From: Opitutaceae bacterium UBA4094
GTDB lineage: Bacteria; Verrucomicrobiota; Verrucomicrobiia; Opitutales; Opitutaceae
Assembly (NCBI GenBank): GCA_002382525.1
Contig: DFYA01000020.1
Span: 1-12,397 of the forward strand
DNA: 12,397 bases
Direction: 5' to 3'
Below the pieces are notes generated by a model, which was given only the letters and a program-made list of their open reading frames with translations, did not search any database and was not told the DNA's origin. Both the position numbers and the translations under genes were made by a program. Shown piece after piece: positions 1 to 5,880 of this stretch (position 1 is its first letter; each line of letters starts with the position of its first letter).

Positions 1-335
1 TCGCGTCGCACTATGCGTTGCCTGGCGGGCAGAAACCGTCGGGGTTGATGGCGCGGCTGTTGCCGCTGCCGGAGAATGTGAAACTCATGTTGCACGGACA
101 CGCGCACATCGGTGATCTCGTGTGGAACAAGGACAACCCGTGGCAGCGCGACAACCCGGTCGAGGGGCACGCGCTGCGCCAGTTCAACATCTCGGCGCTG
201 GAGACGTTGCGGTCCCCCGGGAGCCATTCGGCGGTGTTGGGGTTGTCCCCGTCGGGCTTGTTCAGCCTGCGCATCAGGTGCCACCAAGAGCGGGCGTGGT
301 TGGATTCGTTTCCGTTGGGTGCGGTGCGCGAGTGA
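1..335 (+). CDS. Metallophosphoesterase, C-terminal part (5' end outside window)
   Basis: The open frame enters from the left edge (codons in phase from base 3) and stops at TGA 333-335, leaving about 110 C-terminal residues. It shows a Ser-His pair near the edge (SHYAL) and then LHGHAHIGD. The second is the GHxH metal-binding signature that closes calcineurin-like metallophosphoesterase domains, and the first may supply the preceding metal-ligand histidine. The usual upstream DxH, GD and GNHD motifs would lie outside the window. About 70 residues follow the GHxH, as is common for the terminal strands of the fold. The substrate cannot be told from this fragment. Family assignment is fairly secure from the GHxH context, but the specific function is unknown. 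It runs in the same direction as the downstream dismutase gene with a 94-bp gap. Confidence 0.65.
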   Translation, partial: ASHYALPGGQKPSGLMARLLPLPENVKLMLHGHAHIGDLVWNKDNPWQRDNPVEGHALRQFNISALETLRSPGSHSAVLGLSPSGLFSLRIRCHQERAWLDSFPLGAVRE

Positions 336-429
336 CGTCTCGTGGGGCGGTGGTGGGACCTCGTTTTCGCGGAATGGGTTATCGCTTTGAACTTTCGGTG
401 GTTTTGGGGGTCAGCGGCACCTTCGCCAT

Positions 430-1197
430 ATGAAAACCATTATCCCTGATTCTTCTGTGAAAGGTCTCTCGCGTCGCGACGCTCTGAAAACCTTGGGTGC
501 CGGGGCCGTCTTGCTCGGGCTCGGATTGACCAGCGCGACGCGCGCGGCGGCCGCCGCCACGGAGGCATCCGCCGCGCTCGCGTTGCAGCCGTTCACGCTG
601 CCAAAACTGCCTTACGCCTACGACGCGCTGGAGCCGCACATCGACGCGAAGACGATGGAGATTCACCACACGAAGCACCATCAGTCTTACATCACCAACG
701 CCAACAAGGCGCTTGAGGGGAAATCCGAGTTGCGCGCATTGAGCGGTGCGGCGTTGTTGTCGCGATTGAACCGCGTGCCGGAGCCGCTTCGCACGACCCT
801 GCGCAACAACGTGGGCGGGCATGTGAACCACAGCTTTTTTTGGGAAACGATCGGCCCACGCGGTGGTGGCGCCCCGAAGGGGGCGTTGGCCGAAGCGATC
901 GCGGAGACGTTCGGATCGTTCGACGAGTTCAAGAAACAATTCGCCGCCGCCGCCTCGGGCCGATTCGGCAGCGGTTGGGCTTGGCTGGTGGTGTCGAATC
1001 GCGAGCTGAAAATCACGTCCACAGCCAACCAGGATTCTCCGTTGATGGAAGGCTCGGTGCCGGTGCTCGGCCTCGATGTGTGGGAGCATGCCTACTACCT
1101 CCACTACCAGAATCGGCGCGCGGACTATATCGCGGCGTATTGGAACGTCGTTGATTGGGACGCCGCCGGGCGCCACTTCGAGGCCGCCCGTAGCTGA
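430..1197 (+). CDS. sodA: Tat-exported superoxide dismutase, Mn type
   Basis: This 255-residue protein should convert superoxide to oxygen and hydrogen peroxide outside the cytoplasm. Residues 13-20 read LSRRDALK, a twin-arginine motif, followed by a hydrophobic Ala/Gly/Leu segment (about 21-38) and an Ala-rich likely cleavage zone near 39-50. The mature enzyme begins around FTLPKLPYAYDALEPH. The four metal ligands can be placed by comparison with E. coli SodA: H79 (in HHTKHHQSY), H134 (GGHVNHSFFW), D216 and H220 (LDVWEHAYYL). Second-shell residues G130 and Q201 (TANQDSPLM) are the Mn-type pair; iron enzymes usually have a Gln at the first site. Mn, or cambialistic use, is therefore inferred. 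The ATG at 430 gives the complete Tat signal. There is no Shine-Dalgarno; bases before the start read CTTCGCCAT. It converges on the Fur-like regulator gene. Confidence 0.95.
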   Translation: MKTIIPDSSVKGLSRRDALKTLGAGAVLLGLGLTSATRAAAAATEASAALALQPFTLPKLPYAYDALEPHIDAKTMEIHHTKHHQSYITNANKALEGKSELRALSGAALLSRLNRVPEPLRTTLRNNVGGHVNHSFFWETIGPRGGGAPKGALAEAIAETFGSFDEFKKQFAAAASGRFGSGWAWLVVSNRELKITSTANQDSPLMEGSVPVLGLDVWEHAYYLHYQNRRADYIAAYWNVVDWDAAGRHFEAARS

Positions 1198-1200
1198 CAC

Positions 1201-1232
1201 AAAAAAGCCACCGCCGGAAGAGGCGGTGGCTT
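1201..1232 (-). terminator. Intrinsic terminator of the fur-like gene, between convergent genes
   Basis: A perfect 11-bp stem (AAGCCACCGCC at 1205-1215 pairs with 1222-1232) encloses a 6-nt loop. Six A residues at 1201-1206 become a U-tract directly after the stem when read on the minus strand. This is a textbook intrinsic terminator for the minus-strand regulator gene, whose stop is 31 bp away. Read on the plus strand, the stem is followed only by TTGAAGG. It would therefore terminate the dismutase transcript poorly by the intrinsic mechanism, though it could cap its 3' end. Confidence 0.88.
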
Positions 1233-1263
1233 GAAGGACGCGGCGAAAAATTCGCCGGGCGGT

Positions 1264-1785
1264 TTAGGCGTTCTCGGTGACGGCGGCGGGCTGACGGGTG
1301 CCGGAGGACGCGAAGAAGGCGGCCATGTTGGTGATGTCGGAGTAGCCGCGGGACTGAAGGTCGGCCTCGATCTTGGAGAGCACGGCGCGGAGTTCGGCGG
1401 CGAGTTCGGTGGATACGGTGTCGAGGATGATGCCGTCCTTGCTCACGACGTGATAGACCGGCTCGTCGTTGAACTGGATTTGATAGAGGCTGGTGCCGTT
1501 GTGGAAGAAGCAGCGGCGCACGAGACCGAGTTCTTCAAAGGCGGCGAGGCAGCGGTAAACGGTGACGAGGTCACAGGCACTGTCCTTCAGATCGAGATGG
1601 ATCTGCTCGATGGTGGCGGGCTCACTGCGCTTGATGAGCGCGTTGAGAATCGAGATGCGAGGTTGGGTGATGCGGAGACCAGCGGCCTTGAGACGGGCGC
1701 AGGCTTGCTCGAGCGCGGTGCCGGTGGGCTGAGCGGAAGCCGAGAAATTAGCGATCGGATGGTGTGTCTGTGTGGATGAGATCAT
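1264..1785 (-). CDS. Fur-family transcriptional regulator lacking the CxxC zinc site
   Basis: The 173-residue protein has the Fur-type winged-helix DNA-binding domain. A helix starts at LRITQPRISILNAL (about 37-50), followed by ATIEQIHLDL and the signature recognition region DLVTVYRCLAAFEELGLV (about 72-89). The dimerisation part (100-173) is recognisable from YQIQFNDEPVYHVVSKDG. Here the family normally carries a His-rich stretch and a CxxC pair that bind metal. Neither cysteine is present, and only isolated residues C92, H95 and H112 remain. The structural zinc site is absent and metal sensing is uncertain. The N-terminus has about 25 residues more than typical Fur. No Shine-Dalgarno precedes the ATG at 1785. 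Upstream dyads suggest autoregulation. The convergent sodA suggests a metal or oxidative-stress role, but that is inference only. Which subfamily (Fur, Zur, PerR, Irr) it belongs to cannot be decided by eye. Confidence 0.85.
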   Translation of the reverse strand: MISSTQTHHPIANFSASAQPTGTALEQACARLKAAGLRITQPRISILNALIKRSEPATIEQIHLDLKDSACDLVTVYRCLAAFEELGLVRRCFFHNGTSLYQIQFNDEPVYHVVSKDGIILDTVSTELAAELRAVLSKIEADLQSRGYSDITNMAAFFASSGTRQPAAVTENA

Positions 1786-1800
1786 AGTAATTAGTTACTA
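1785..1800. promoter_or_regulatory. Dyad 1, candidate operator overlapping the regulator's start codon
   Basis: TAGTAA and TTACTA form 6-bp inverted arms around TTAG. The dyad touches the first base of the start codon of the Fur-like gene (ATG on the minus strand at 1785-1783). An operator here could block initiation. Function is inferred from position and symmetry; it does not match the classical E. coli Fur box. Confidence 0.4.
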
Positions 1801-1801
1801 G

Positions 1802-1828
1802 TTTCATCGTGTTGTTACACAAATGAAA
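1802..1828. promoter_or_regulatory. Dyad 2, nested inverted repeats upstream of the regulator
   Basis: Outer arms TTTCAT (1802-1807) and ATGAAA (1823-1828) enclose inner arms GTGT (1809-1812) and ACAC (1817-1820). The two centres agree to within half a base. A 27-bp nested dyad of this kind is typical of a dimeric-repressor site. It lies between the Fur-like gene and the divergent gene at 1955 and could serve either. No experimentally known site is matched. Confidence 0.4.
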
Positions 1829-1833
1829 GGCGC

Positions 1834-1862
1834 AACGTAAAAAACTTAGTATGTTTTACGTT
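1834..1862. promoter_or_regulatory. Dyad 3, perfect 9-bp inverted repeat in the divergent region
   Basis: AACGTAAAA (1834-1842) and TTTTACGTT (1854-1862) are perfect inverted copies with an 11-nt spacer. The arms lie in locally AT-rich DNA within a high-GC window, consistent with an operator or promoter region between divergent genes. No U-tract follows, so a terminator is unlikely. Which gene it controls is unknown. Confidence 0.5.
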
Positions 1863-1954
1863 CTATTTACGGAATCAGGGTCCTCTTGGGCGGGGCCGAA
1901 CGCTCTTGCGGATTGCGCGGGGGTGGCTGGTGTGCACACTCGGCCGCATTCACT

Positions 1955-2395
1955 ATGTCGGATTTGGATTTTAACGAAATCGTCAGCCTCATCTGCAAGG
2001 AGGACGCGCGCTACGATAAAAAGGCGTATTGTTTTCTGCGCGAAGGACTTGATTACGCGGTCAAGGAACTAAAAAAACGCGATGCGGAGCGTTCCCGGCA
2101 GTCCTTGCACATCACCGGTGCAGAGTTGTTAACCGGGCTGCGCGCCTATGCGTTGGAGCAGTTCGGTCCGTTGACGAAGACTGTTCTCAACGCGTGGGGC
2201 ATCACCCGCTGCGGCGACATGGGTGAAATCGTTTTTAATCTGATCGAGTATAACGTGTTCAGTAAGACTGAGAAGGATAGCCGGGAGGACTTTGCCGAGA
2301 TCTACACGTTTGAGGATGCCTTTGTAAAACCGTTCCTACCTCGGAATCCTTTGCGGGACGGGCGAGTGTCGTTGTCACAAGTGCCGTCGATTTAA
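1955..2395 (+). CDS. Minf_1886 (TIGR04138)-type conserved protein of unknown function
   Basis: This 146-residue soluble protein begins MSDLDFNEIVSLICKEDARY and contains the block ITGAELLTGLRAYALEQFGP. This is followed by LNAWGITRCGDMGEIVFNLI and a DFAEIYTFEDAF segment near the C-terminus. The pattern matches, from memory, the short family restricted to Verrucomicrobiota and Planctomycetota (TIGR04138, Minf_1886). Its function is unknown. There is no signal peptide, membrane segment or recognised catalytic motif. The ATG at 1955 is chosen because the conserved family start falls here; an upstream in-frame ATG at 1886 would add 23 residues resembling translated non-coding DNA. No Shine-Dalgarno is visible. 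The gene is divergent from the Fur-like regulator and could be under its control. Confidence 0.85.
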   Translation: MSDLDFNEIVSLICKEDARYDKKAYCFLREGLDYAVKELKKRDAERSRQSLHITGAELLTGLRAYALEQFGPLTKTVLNAWGITRCGDMGEIVFNLIEYNVFSKTEKDSREDFAEIYTFEDAFVKPFLPRNPLRDGRVSLSQVPSI

Positions 2396-2425
2396 GGGCC
2401 CGGGGGCGGGTGCGGCGGGGGGGGG
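2396..2425 (+). other. G-rich tract with potential G-quadruplex
   Basis: Directly after the stop at 2393-2395 lie four G-tracts: 3 G at 2396-2398, 5 G at 2402-2406, 3 G at 2408-2410 and 9 G at 2417-2425. The loops are 3, 1 and 6 nt. This satisfies the usual G3+N1-7 definition of a quadruplex-forming sequence on the strand that becomes mRNA. The 9-G run may also be prone to slippage. The remaining gap up to the peptidase start (2426-2528) shows no Shine-Dalgarno and no clear promoter. Confidence 0.6.
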
Positions 2426-2528
2426 CGCCGGATCACTCAACTTGCGATCTGGGCTGCGGGCTGGGAGTCGGGGATCTCGCGAAAGTCGCTCGCCCCGCAG
2501 CGTGGTGTGCGCATGGTCTCGGTTTTCC

Positions 2529-5093
2529 ATGTCGAAATCCACCCATTCTATCGCCAGCGACCTCCGCCTGCTCGAACCCTTTTGGAAACAGACCGCCGAA
2601 CGCACGGTTCTGGCCAACGGATTAACCCTCTTGGTTCAGCGCGATACGTCGGCGGCGGTCGCCTCGGTGCAAGTGTGGGTGAAGACCGGCAGCATCCACG
2701 AAGGCGGGCTGCTCGGGGCGGGGCTGTCGCACTACTTGGAGCATCTTTTGTTTAAAGGCACGGAGCGGCGCGCGGGCCGCGAGATCTCGACGACTGTCCA
2801 GGCCCATGGCGGCAACATTAACGCCTACACGACCTTTGACCGGACGGTTTATTACATCGACCTACCTTCGGTGCATGTGGGCGTGGCGCTCGACGTGTTG
2901 GCGGACGCCGTTCTGCACTCGACGTTGCCGGCCGACGAGGTGGCGCGCGAGAAGGACGTGATCTTGCGCGAGATCGCGATGGGCAACGACGACCCCGATC
3001 ATCGATTGGGCGAAGCGCTGTTCGACACGGCGTTCCGGCAGCATCCGTATAGGTATCCGATAATTGGTTACAAGGACGTGTTCACCGCCGTCACGCGCGA
3101 CGATCTGATGGCGTATTACCGCGCGCGTTACGTGCCGAACAACATCGTGGTGGTGGTGGCGGGCGACGTGGATCCGGCGGCGGTGCGCGTGTTGGTCGAG
3201 ACGCATTTCGGCGGTGCGCCTCGCTCGAAGGTTTCGCCCGTGCTGGTGTTGCCGGAGCCCACGCAGCTGGCGCCGCGCGAGCTGCATCGTCACGAGGACG
3301 TGGAACTCACCCGCGCCGGATTGTCTTGGCAGATCCCCGGGCTCACGCACGCCGACGCGCCGGTGCTCGACCTTCTGGCGGTGCTGCTCGGGCAGGGCGA
3401 CAGCTCGGTGCTCTGGCAGGCGGTGCGCGAGAAGGCGCGCCTGGTGCACTCCATCGACGCGACCAGTTGGAATCCCGGCGAGACCGGCCTCTTCTACGTT
3501 TCGTTCATCGGTGAACCGAAACACCGCGAGGCGGCGACCCGGGCGGTGCGACGCGAACTCGACCGAGTTGCCGCGAAAGGCTTCACCGCTGCGCAGATTC
3601 GCAAGGGGCTGCGTCAGCTGGTGGTCGGCGAAATCAACTCGCGCAAAACCATGTCGGGCCAGGCGTCGCGTCTCGGCGCGGCCGAGGTCGTGGCGGGCGA
3701 CGTGGGATTTGCGAAGTCGTATTTCGCCCGCTTAAGCCGGGTGACTCCGGCGGACTTGCGCCGCGTTTTAAAAACCTATCTCGGGCCCGAGCGGGTGACC
3801 GCGGTGTCGTTGAACCCGAGAAGCGCGGAGCGGGCAGCGGCGACGGTGGTCACGATCGAACGTGTGCCGGATGCGTTTGCGGCGCAGACGCTGCCCAACG
3901 GCGCGCGGCTGCTGCTGAGGCCCGACAGGCGATTGCCCAACTTGCACCTGCGGCTGCTGTGCGAAGGCGGACCATTGCACGAGCCGGCGCACCTGCGCGG
4001 GGCGACGGCGCTGCTGGCGACGCTGCTTACGAAGGACACGAAGAAACGCTCGGCGGCCGAGGTGGCGAAGTTCATCGAGGAAGTGGGCGGGTCGTTTTAT
4101 CCATTTTCGGGAAATAACAGTTTCGGTCTCGCGGCCGAGGTGTTGCCGGGCGACACGGACCGTGCGTTGGAGGCGTTGGCCGACGCGGTGCTCACGCCGA
4201 CGTTTAACCACACCAGTTTTGAGATTGAGCGCGACGCGCAGCTTGCGGACTTGCAGCAAGACGCCGACGACGTGGTGACGGTGGGCAAGAAGCTGGTGCG
4301 ACAAAAATTCTTCGGGGCGCATCCGCTGGCGGTCGATTCACATGGAACGCTCGAGGGGTTGAGGGCGATCAAGCCGGCCGATTTGGCGGCGCTCTGGAAA
4401 CGCCTCGGCGTGGCGCACAACGTCGTGTTGGTGGCGGCGGGCGACTTCGACCCGAAGACGCTCGGACCCAAGCTGAAGGCGTTTCTCGCCAAACTGCCGC
4501 GCGGGGCCGCGCCGAAACGCACGGCGGTGTTCACGGCGCCGGGCGAGGTGGGTGATTTTATCGAAAAACAGCCGCGTGAGCAGGCGGTGGTGTTGCAGGC
4601 GTTCCCGGGACCGGGGCTTTTGGGCGACGACTACTACGTCGCCGAAGTGGCAGACGAGTTGTTCAGCGGCATGTCGTCGCGGTTGTTCGAACGCGTGCGT
4701 GAAGAGAAGGGGCTGGCGTATTTCGTGCGCTCGGCGCGGGTCACCGGGATCGATGCTGGCATGTTTATGTTTTATGCGGGCACCGCACCGGCGACGGCGG
4801 ACGAAGTGTTGCACGAGATCGATGCCGAGATCGCGCGCGTGCAGAAAGGCGGCGTGGCCGAGGCGGAGCTGGTCCGCTGCCAGACACGCCTGAAAGCCGG
4901 ACGCCGGATGGGGCTGCAGACCAACGGTGCGCGGGCGATGCACGCGGGATTAAACACCCTCTACGGGCTGCCGGTGGACGATGCCGAGACCTATGACAAA
5001 CACATCGACGGGGTGACGTTGGCCGACCTACGCGCCTTCGCGAAGAAGCACTTCTTAAAGAACGTCCGCACACAAGTGGTGGTTAAACCATGA
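2529..5093 (+). CDS. M16-family zinc metallopeptidase, double-domain (active plus inactive halves)
   Basis: The 854-residue protein is a tandem M16 (pitrilysin / processing-peptidase type) enzyme that would degrade peptides inside a clamshell chamber. The N-terminal half carries the inverted zinc motif H68-Y-L-E71-H72 in GLSHYLEHLLFKGT. The third ligand is E148 (ILREIAMGNDDP), about 75 residues on, as in the family. HPYRYPIIGY (172-181) is the usual following block. The second half starts near TLPNGARLLL (454-463) and lacks HxxEH. It carries R724 and Y731 (ERVREEKGLAYFV), the substrate-binding Arg/Tyr pair; the equivalent place in the first half reads REKARLVHS, without the Tyr. Active-site parts are thus divided between the halves, as between the separate subunits of many bacterial M16B pairs. 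No signal peptide is seen, so it is probably cytoplasmic. The ATG at 2529 is preferred to an upstream TTG at 2442. Confidence 0.93.
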   Translation: MSKSTHSIASDLRLLEPFWKQTAERTVLANGLTLLVQRDTSAAVASVQVWVKTGSIHEGGLLGAGLSHYLEHLLFKGTERRAGREISTTVQAHGGNINAYTTFDRTVYYIDLPSVHVGVALDVLADAVLHSTLPADEVAREKDVILREIAMGNDDPDHRLGEALFDTAFRQHPYRYPIIGYKDVFTAVTRDDLMAYYRARYVPNNIVVVVAGDVDPAAVRVLVETHFGGAPRSKVSPVLVLPEPTQLAPRELHRHEDVELTRAGLSWQIPGLTHADAPVLDLLAVLLGQGDSSVLWQAVREKARLVHSIDATSWNPGETGLFYVSFIGEPKHREAATRAVRRELDRVAAKGFTAAQIRKGLRQLVVGEINSRKTMSGQASRLGAAEVVAGDVGFAKSYFARLSRVTPADLRRVLKTYLGPERVTAVSLNPRSAERAAATVVTIERVPDAFAAQTLPNGARLLLRPDRRLPNLHLRLLCEGGPLHEPAHLRGATALLATLLTKDTKKRSAAEVAKFIEEVGGSFYPFSGNNSFGLAAEVLPGDTDRALEALADAVLTPTFNHTSFEIERDAQLADLQQDADDVVTVGKKLVRQKFFGAHPLAVDSHGTLEGLRAIKPADLAALWKRLGVAHNVVLVAAGDFDPKTLGPKLKAFLAKLPRGAAPKRTAVFTAPGEVGDFIEKQPREQAVVLQAFPGPGLLGDDYYVAEVADELFSGMSSRLFERVREEKGLAYFVRSARVTGIDAGMFMFYAGTAPATADEVLHEIDAEIARVQKGGVAEAELVRCQTRLKAGRRMGLQTNGARAMHAGLNTLYGLPVDDAETYDKHIDGVTLADLRAFAKKHFLKNVRTQVVVKP

Positions 5094-5147
5094 TATGCAA
5101 CGAAACTGCCTTGCAATGGTGAGTCGGCGGCCTATCAAAAGCGGCGA

Positions 5148-5525
5148 ATGAAAATCTCGTTTACCACCACCCTCCGCTGCGCTCTTTGTGCGTTGATCGC
5201 AGTTTCCGCCATCACGGTGTCTCAAGCCGACGAAACCAAAAAGGAGAAGCCGGTCCCCCCGGGGATCCTTAAAAAATACGACGTCAACAAAGACGGTATC
5301 CTCGACGAAACCGAGAAGGCCGCGTGGGAAGCCGACAAGGCGAAGCGTCGTTCGTCGGACGAAGCGAGGCGCCTCGGAAAGTTCGACGCCAACAAGGACG
5401 GCAAGCTCGACGAGAGCGAACTTGCCGCCGAGAAGGCAGCGAAGAAAGAAGCGGCCGACAAGAAGAAGGCCGAAGCCGAGAAAAAGAAGGCGGATGCCGC
5501 CGCCGCAGGTGCAGCCTCAGAGTAA
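5148..5525 (+). CDS. Small secreted EF-hand calcium-binding protein
   Basis: This 125-residue protein has an N-terminal signal peptide: a basic start, a hydrophobic stretch at about 8-24, and probable cleavage after VSQA at residue 27. Two canonical EF-hand loops follow at D45-E56 (DVNKDGILDETE) and D80-E91 (DANKDGKLDESE). Both have acidic or Asn residues at positions 1, 3, 5, 9 and 12 and Gly at 6, so both should bind calcium. The C-terminal 35 residues are a Lys/Ala/Glu-rich low-complexity helix. Short exported EF-hand proteins like this are common in Verrucomicrobiota and Planctomycetota, but their role is unknown. It starts 54 bp after the M16 peptidase on the same strand and is followed by a strong terminator, so it may be the last gene of that transcript. 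A functional link to the peptidase is only inference. Confidence 0.88.
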   Translation: MKISFTTTLRCALCALIAVSAITVSQADETKKEKPVPPGILKKYDVNKDGILDETEKAAWEADKAKRRSSDEARRLGKFDANKDGKLDESELAAEKAAKKEAADKKKAEAEKKKADAAAAGAASE

Positions 5526-5566
5526 GGCGCAACATCAATTCGCCCGATTGGTTCTGGGCATCAGCG

Positions 5567-5594
5567 AGCGCGGTCTTCGGACCGCGCTTTTTTT
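5567..5594 (+). terminator. Strong intrinsic terminator with cUUCGg tetraloop
   Basis: A perfect 9-bp GC-rich stem (AGCGCGGTC at 5567-5575 with 5580-5588) closes on a C(TTCG)G tetraloop and runs straight into seven T residues (5588-5594). It ends the EF-hand gene, whose stop codon lies 41 bp upstream. The last T residues overlap the start of the repeat copy at 5591. Confidence 0.95.
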
Positions 5595-5660
5595 ATGCGC
5601 GGGCTCGGGTGGCGACGCGGCTGCACGGGATGAGTTTGAGGTGCAGTGCGGAGAAGTGCG
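5591..5660. repeat. Direct repeat copy 1, decayed duplicate of the nadK 3' end
   Basis: This 70-bp segment aligns without gaps to 5811-5880. I count about 57 of 70 identical positions by hand, including a perfect 28-bp block (5591-5618 versus 5811-5838). Read on the minus strand in the nadK phase, it gives AHFSALHLKLIPCSRV then ATRARA and a stop. The true gene gives AHFSVVRSKLNWSGGV then ATRARA and a stop. It has no start of its own and is not a gene. It may be a duplicated gene end or part of a dispersed repeat shared by the gene terminus. Confidence 0.8.
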
Positions 5661-5675
5661 CACAGCGGCAGCTGG

Positions 5676-5698
5676 GGAGCGGCAGTTTCCAACTGCCG
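5676..5698 (+). repeat. REP-like palindrome 1 (GGAG head plus hairpin)
   Basis: GGAG (5676-5679) is followed directly by a perfect 8-bp hairpin, CGGCAGTT / AACTGCCG with loop TCC (5680-5698). A short GTAG/GGAG-type head plus a palindrome is the layout of REP sequences mobilised by RAYT (TnpA-REP) transposases. No such transposase lies in this window. It pairs with the inverted copy at 5728-5750. Confidence 0.65.
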
Positions 5699-5727
5699 GG
5701 GGCCGGTCCCGTTTCGCGAGTCGCCGT

Positions 5728-5750
5728 CGGCGGTTGAAAACCGCCGCTCC
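5728..5750 (-). repeat. REP-like palindrome 2, inverted partner of palindrome 1
   Basis: On the minus strand this reads GGAG, CGGCGGTT, TTC, AACCGCCG. It is the same layout and nearly the same sequence as palindrome 1, with paired changes that keep the stem (A to G and T to C). The two face each other across 29 bp, a BIME-like inverted pair. Compensatory differences imply that the hairpin itself is conserved. In the rest of the gap, CCCGA (5764-5768) and TCGGG (5775-5779) form a further small hairpin. No gene is supported between 5526 and 5812. Confidence 0.65.
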
Positions 5751-5810
5751 CGCTAATCTGGAGCCCGACGGATATCGGGTTTCAAAGCAGTGCGCTTGGC
5801 CGACCGAGTC

Positions 5811-5880
5811 TTTTATGCGCGGGCTCGGGTGGCGACGCCGCCGCTCCAGTTGAGTTTGCTGCGCACGACGGAGAAGTGGG
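5811..5880. repeat. Direct repeat copy 2, overlapping the nadK 3' end
   Basis: This partner of 5591-5660 lies exactly 220 bp downstream. The first 28 bp are identical to copy 1 and encode, on the minus strand, the last eight residues of NAD kinase (VATRARA preceded by part of the Gly codon) and its stop codon. The remaining 42 bp are about 70% identical. Confidence 0.8.

Noticed and set aside
379..1200. Long minus-strand open frame (273 codons) opposite sodA
   Set aside because: It lies antisense to a gene with complete SOD motifs. Its composition is Arg/Gly/Val-rich with no family pattern, a usual shadow in GC-rich coding DNA.
1886..1954. N-terminal extension of the Minf_1886-family protein from an ATG at 1886
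   Set aside because: The extra 23 residues (Gly/Arg/Cys-rich) look like translated intergenic DNA, and the conserved protein begins at MSDLDFNE.
2442..2528. Upstream TTG start for the M16 peptidase
   Set aside because: It adds 29 Arg/Ser-rich residues with no signal-peptide features; the ATG at 2529 lies just before the conserved domain.
5591..5810. Insertion sequence with a 28-bp target-site duplication
   Set aside because: The similarity continues beyond the 28 bp at about 70% identity, there is no transposase, and no terminal inverted repeats bound the 192-bp interior. A duplicated or dispersed repeat fits better.
5422..5853. Plus-strand open frame spanning the EF-hand tail, terminator and repeats
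   Set aside because: It runs through a strong terminator and two REP hairpins, starts in another frame inside the EF-hand gene, and has a highly basic composition with no motifs.
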